Below, in pieces: positions 58,870 to 64,000 of a DNA stretch of 64,000 nt. The stretch comes from Tetracladium setigerum. Lineage: Eukaryota > Ascomycota > Leotiomycetes > Helotiales. The stretch covers positions 2,480,001 through 2,544,000 of the forward strand of contig PZJY01000006.1 in the NCBI GenBank assembly GCA_031472005.1. Direction: 5' to 3'. The notes below the pieces were generated by a model. That model made no database searches. It worked only from the letters and a program-made list of their open reading frames with translations, and was not told the origin of the DNA. Positions within the stretch are counted from its first letter, which is position 1. Each line of letters begins with the position of its first letter. A program made the translations under genes and the position numbers.

Positions 58870-61800
58870 CTACTGTAGATCCGGGCTTCCTTCTTTCCTC
58901 TCAGCTTGCCTCATATACATCTCGTGAAAGGCTCCACTACCGCTATCAATCAATGAACTTGGATTTCCTCTTTCGATAATTCTCCCCGCATCCATTACCA
59001 GAACCTCATCAAAATCCATGATTGTGTGTAGTCGATGAGCTATTGCAATCAAAGTCGAATTTTGAAAACGACTCCTCAGAATTGACTGAATTCGCCGCTC
59101 GCTAGACGAATCCAAATTTGCGGTCGCCTCGTCGATGATAACTACTCTGCTACCGGTTACCAGTGCACGACCCAGCGACAGCAACTGTCTTTGGCCCTGT
59201 GAGAAGTTGCTGCCATGAAGCGCAACAGGGTCGTCCAAGTGGTGACTCTCGTCGCCCATCACCTCGTACAGAACCGCACCCAATTGAGTATCAACCATGC
59301 GACTTTCTCCTAAGTCAAGGTTAAATCTTATGTTCCCTTTAAAGAGAACCGGATTTTGGGGAATCAGGCTGATGTTTCTTCGAAGACGCTTCGAGTCGAC
59401 GTCTTCAATATTCACATTGTCGATGTGGATTGATCCTCCGAATCTCGTCGTGAGTCGTAATAGACTTGTTGCAAGTGAACTCTTCCCAGATCCTGTTCTT
59501 CCTACGATGGCAATGCGCTGACCTGGAGACGCATCAAAGCTTACTGAAGACAATACTTCACGTCCATCAATAGAGTATCCAACGCTCAAATCCCGAACGC
59601 TGACTTTCCCTTCAGCAGGCCATCGCCCAGTGAAGCCAAATGGCTCGTCCAAAACTGATACTTCTTGTGGGATCTCGTGAATGTAGTCCTGTATTCTCTG
59701 AAGGCTATTTAACTCGACCTCTAGAATGCTAGATAAATGTACAAGATCTAAAGTTCAAATTTAGCAAAATTTTAGGAAATCTTCAGACTGGACTCACACA
59801 AAAGAGCAGAACAAAGCGCTGTAGATGTCGTCAGACTAAACCCAACTTTTCCTGGCGAAGTGTTCGCATGCAAGGTTGCCAGCAATGCAGCCGAAAATGA
59901 TATCAATCCAGCAAACATGTCCATTCGTACAGCAAGCCATCGCTGTGAGTCGCTCACTGCTTCCCAGACTCTGATGTGTTGTTCTAGATTACTTCGAAAT
60001 CTAGCCTGGAATAAGGACTCGGCTCGAAATGCGCGGATGGTGCTTAGTCCACTGGCTGTCTGGGAGATGGCAGAGAAGAGTGGCGATAAACTGGCAGCAA
60101 GTAGTCGTTTCGCCGCAGTAGAAGCGTATAAGTAAATTTGACCCGTATACACCGCCATGCCAACAAAAATCACAGATGGCAGGAGAAAAGACGGGACCAA
60201 GGAGGAGATAGAGATGATACGAAAGCCAATTGACATCCAAGATTCTAGGACAGGTCGCAAGATGGTGATCAAGGCATCATCGAGCGACATCAAATCCGAG
60301 GAAAATCTGTTGATAATCTGGCCAGCGGGAGTTTGGAGGATCCAGGAGTAGGTTGTTCCGAAGAGAGAAGTCAACATTTGCATGTGTTGGATTCTACTCG
60401 CGTTCCAAGCTCCAGAATATAGGAGGAGCAGTGAGCCAGAAGCCAGACAAAGTTGGGTCATACCAATAGCTAATAAGTGTTAGCTAGACTGTACTTGTGA
60501 GAAACTGTAAAGATAGACAATATACCACTATAAATCCCGAAATAGTAGGTAAGATTGACGGTTTCAGAGACCGTGTAGGCTACAGACCACACCGAAAGCC
60601 AAAATGTGAGTGAAATATCAACAATTTGGGTCAACGTAATAGTAGCTGTCAGAAAGACAATGAATTGCCAACTCCCGAATAAGCGAATGTATTTGAACAC
60701 TAGGGATATTAGAAATTTCTTATGTTTCATGAAGACGGGTCAGGACACCTACTGTAAAGACGTCCAATGCGCCCGACCCGCCTGGCTTCCATTTCTCGAT
60801 TCGAGATGGGCGGGTCAATTTTGTTTAACGAAAGAATTGTTGTATTTGGAATGGAAGCTGTCATGGAAGATGGGGCGTCTGTGTCACTGTCACTCATCCC
60901 ACAATCCACAATAGTTGCCGGTGGCTCTTTAGAGATCTCATCAATCAAAATCGAGTCACTCTCACGCCTCGAAATGTGCCCAATCGTTCCATTCTCGATC
61001 AAAATCACAGAATCTGCTCTTGCCAAACATTCTGGGTGCTCAGAAACGAGAATCAGTGTCCGATCAGCCATCAATGAGCCAAAAATGCACTTTGATACAA
61101 TCCAATCAGCAGTCGTTGAATCAAGTGCTGATAGAAAATCGTCCATAATCACGACTTTAGTTTCGGCATAGACAGCACGAGCAACGGCAACTCGCTGGCG
61201 CTGACCTCCAGAGAGAGCTGCTCCAGCCTCCCCAACATCGGTCAGATCTCCTTCCGTCAACGAGATGAGGTCAGTCTCTAAACCGCATGCTCTAATCACT
61301 TCATTGTATCTCTTGGAGGAGAGTGGAGAGTTGAAAAGAATGTTGTCTCGTATTGTTCCGTTTTGGAGCCAGACTGACTGAGATACGAAGGAGATGGGTT
61401 CCATTGGGTTTGCACGAAGGGAGACGTTCCCTTCCAACAGGGGCAACTCTGAGAGTAGCCCGTGTAGCAGTAATGTTTTTCCAGAACTATCTCATCAATT
61501 AGCAGAAGTTTCAAAGTGAGGATATCTGCTATAGATCTCAACGCTTCAAACTTACCCAGTCTTCCCAGTAATCACACTGACTGTGCCTCTCTCAAACTCC
61601 ACATTGAGTTCTCTCAGAGCATTTTTGGCGTCCCCGGCATCCTCACCAAGCGCAAAGCTTGCATTTTCAAGTCGTATCAGGTGATTTTCTGGAATTTCAG
61701 AGATTGCAGGTGATTGCAAGTTTTGAGTTGTAGAGCTCTCCTCTAGGAAGACCATCAATCGCTTGAAGCTAACAATTGCTTGACTGTATGTTCCCACCCC

Positions 61801-63397
61801 AATCACGGCCAAATTTAACATACTCTTTAGATTGTTGAATATTGCTGCGACTGTAAACGCAATTGAGGCATCTAAAGGTTTCTGTAGGACATATGTATGA
61901 AAGAAAAGTGATAGGACCAGAGGAAGCAGAACAAAAAGCGTTGAGAGTGTCTCTGCAGAGCTTGCGACTAGTGCTTTATTCCAAATTGCCTGCATTTCCA
62001 CAGATCTAAGATGAAGAATCTTGTCGATAAAAGGCCTTCCCTGGCCAAGCATTGCAATGGTGGGCATGAGTTGAGCGACCTCGCTCATCTGGTTGACCCG
62101 TTGATCAGCTGCTTTGAGTACTCGCGACTGGGCTGATCCCAGAGCAGAGTTGATGAAAGTGGATATGGGAAGTCTCGAAATCAAAATAATGGCAAGACTG
62201 GGGAGGTAGGCCCATCCTATTGCTTGATAAAGTAATACTGAAGCTATGGTAACCTCGACGGGAACAAGAAATGCTGCCATAATCGTGTAGCGGAGAGTTG
62301 ACAGCTTTTCGATGTCAATCGAAATGTGGTTGTTGATTTGGCCGACGTTTGTTGAGTCTCCTGGTTTTTGAGCAAGTAATTGCTGATACACGGTCGACGC
62401 GATGATCCCCTTCAACTTTCCGATCGTGTGGGTCGAGATATACTCGAAGGTCTGCATGAAAATCCCTCTGACCACCGGGGTCATCGCGAAGAGCAAGATT
62501 GAAAACCATGGACGATAGAGGGCCTCCGGTGAGTTTTGCAGGAACAACAACAAGTGTCGCAATGCATAGGCTCCAGTGAACTCGGCAATACCGCAGAATA
62601 TCATCATCAAAGCTCCCAGAGCTATTCGTTTTCTGAAGATGATTAGGAGAGATCTTCCAGTGGAGCCATATTGCCGCCGTGAGTTGTTGAAGAGTTCCGT
62701 CAATGAGGAAATGTCGCTCTCACTCCTCAAGGGTAGAAGTCATCTGGCTGTAGATCTCCTTTTTTCTGATAACCAGCCTGGATCAAACCAGTCATCCAAG
62801 AGTACGTCCACCATCGAGATATCGGCGAACAATGATCCGAGGGATGTAAAATGATGTCCTTGTCGTTGTGCATGGGCGTGAATAGAGGTACTACAATCGA
62901 GCTCAAAATAGCGAATGTAATATAGGCGTTTCTAAGATCGAACTTCCAGCTCAGATTTCTGCCCCGCAGTATGGCGAATTGGTAGAGATCTTCTGGCAGT
63001 ATTGAGGTCACGAATATCGCCAGACTTGTCAGATTGGCGCATCTGAAAATCACAATATGATATCTACGTGAAAGCAAATAGCTTAGACGCAAAAGACATA
63101 TGAGAAGCTATTCATCGCATTAGTTTGCTCTATAATGGTTAGGTTCAGTAAACTGACCCAAAGAAATGTGAAGCCAACACCTTCCAAATCCTCAAAGTTC
63201 GTGAACCAATTTTTGGCGATTATAGTTGAACATGATACCAAAGCTGAAAACAGAGCAATAATGCCCCAAGAATATTGCTGCCAACTCAATACTGAGGATT
63301 TCCTTTCGTGACGTTCCCTGAGAATGTAAATTATGGCGTAAATTGCGGTTGCCGCAACGAGTATACACAAAACACCAAATCTTGCAACGCCCGACAT
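58870..63397 (-). CDS. ABC-C (MRP-like) full transporter (one frame break)
   Basis: Full-size ATP-driven exporter, about 1419 aa. Exons are 63397-63158, 63107-61556, 61496-60753, 60699-60527, 60469-59798 and 59747-58870. An N-terminal membrane region (FGVLCILVAATAIYAIIYIL) is followed by TMD1, NBD1, TMD2 and NBD2. NBD1: ITGKTGSGKT, LSGGQRQRVAVARA and VVIMDDFLSALD, where Asp replaces the catalytic Glu, as usual in ABCC NBD1. NBD2: GRTGSGKSS, FSQGQRQLLSLGRAL, VVIIDEATANLD and the His-loop IAHRLHT. LEVELNSLQRIQDYI lies before NBD2, as in MRPs. The frame breaks at GGG 62731-62733 (CCC on the coding strand); adding one base joins DDFYP to LRSESD and restores phase. The start at 63397 is the only ATG in frame, so a longer N-terminal exon could be missing. 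It probably exports glutathione conjugates, toxins or a cluster metabolite. Confidence 0.92.
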
Positions 63398-63842
63398 CTC
63401 GAAAATCTTGCGATCTAGGAAACTTGGGACCAAATAATGATAAGTAACATGAAGAGAGATTCTCGAAAATCATCTCTTCGTGATGTTTTGAAAACTAAGA
63501 AATGCCAAGGCAAACCGATTGAACTTCAATGTCACGTGAGTTGCTCCTCCTTTCTTCCAGCCCCGTATCGCCATTTACAGTTGCCTGTTCTAGTATAATA
63601 TCAATAGGTTACTCATTAGAGAGACTAATTTAACAATTGGCCCACAGAATTTGTTTATGTGCCTCGTACAGTCGTTCTTATCTTGTCGTTCTTAATTACC
63701 CTTTTGGGCGTAGCCGCAACAACATCTCAAGGGCCCATAACACTACCCCGCGGCAAATGTGATTTATGGAATATAGCAAAGTCAACGTCGTTCCAGAAAG
63801 GAATACTCTGTGAGAGATTTGGTATCATACATTCCTACTACC
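63398..63842. promoter_or_regulatory. Divergent promoter region
   Basis: Shared upstream region of the ABC transporter (-) and the secreted protein (+). Contains TCACGTGA (63533-63540), an E-box/bHLH-type palindrome, about 135 bp upstream of the transporter start. No other gene seen. Confidence 0.4.
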
Positions 63843-64000
63843 ATGCTGCCTCAAAAGCCACTCTTTCTTGGCATTTCGCTGCTCGCGTTGGCGTATGCTC
63901 ATCCACGACAACAACTACCAATATCAGACACAGAATCCTATCTTACATATTCCGACAGCAAATTTCCAGACATTAGTCTGAGAGTAAAAGAGCAGAGTGA
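63843..64000 (+). CDS. N-terminus of a secreted protein, possibly a serine carboxypeptidase (cut by window edge)
   Basis: ATG 63843 opens MLPQKPLFLGISLLALAYAH, a clear signal peptide, and then PRQQLPISDTESYLTYSD and KFPDISLRVKEQS before the window ends. The frame is open throughout. The sequence FPDISLRVKE resembles the start of S10 serine carboxypeptidases, which show SIRYKE just before a CETTPGVKSYSGY block; that block would lie off the edge. The family is therefore a guess from about nine residues. It is divergently transcribed from the ABC transporter. Confidence 0.5.
   Translation, partial: MLPQKPLFLGISLLALAYAHPRQQLPISDTESYLTYSDSKFPDISLRVKEQS

Overview
The window is nuclear DNA of a filamentous ascomycete, most probably a Leotiomycete or close relative (inference). 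It has short introns (about 47-130 nt) with GTAAGT/GTATGT-type donors and CTAAC-like branch sites. Its gene families are typical of filamentous fungi: DUF3433, MARVEL, HET, Zn2Cys6, fasciclin, class II peroxidase and ABC-C transporter. Gene models below were spliced by eye. Exon phases were checked by arithmetic and agree once the homopolymer frame breaks listed here are allowed for.

Layout. 1-13.6 kb: MARVEL membrane protein (-, cut by the left edge), DUF3433 membrane protein (-), secreted cysteine-rich protein (+), secreted amidase (+) and a conserved fungal protein (+). Between them lie two copies of a dispersed repeat, one split by a 142-bp inverted-repeat (MITE-like) element. 13.6-28.3 kb: fasciclin-domain membrane protein (+), low-complexity protein (+), intron-containing tRNA-Phe (+), acidic-tailed protein (-), ankyrin-like relic (-) and a four-helix membrane protein (-). 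28.3-40 kb: gene-poor, holding a Ser/Asp-repeat protein (-) and a class II haem peroxidase (-). 40-45.2 kb: HET-domain protein (+), a 66-aa two-exon membrane protein (-) and an AAAP-type amino acid transporter (-). 46.8-48.9 kb: a four-unit tandem array on the minus strand with no conserved reading frame. Each unit has a hairpin-forming block, an invariant 15-nt core and a T-run; three also have a TATA-like element. It may be a family of non-coding RNA genes. 49.5-64 kb: MDR reductase, MFS transporter, fold-IV (branched-chain type) aminotransferase, Zn2Cys6 regulator and ABC-C transporter, all on the minus strand, then the start of a secreted protein (+) running off the right edge.

Working together. 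The aminotransferase, regulator and ABC-C pump lie head to tail within about 9 kb, with the MFS carrier and reductase upstream, as in many fungal metabolic or detoxification clusters. No PKS, NRPS or terpene synthase is visible, so any core enzyme would lie to the right.

Quality caveat. Six otherwise conserved genes carry nine single-base frame breaks (eight losses, one gain), each at or beside a short homopolymer. This pattern suggests sequence error more than true pseudogenes.
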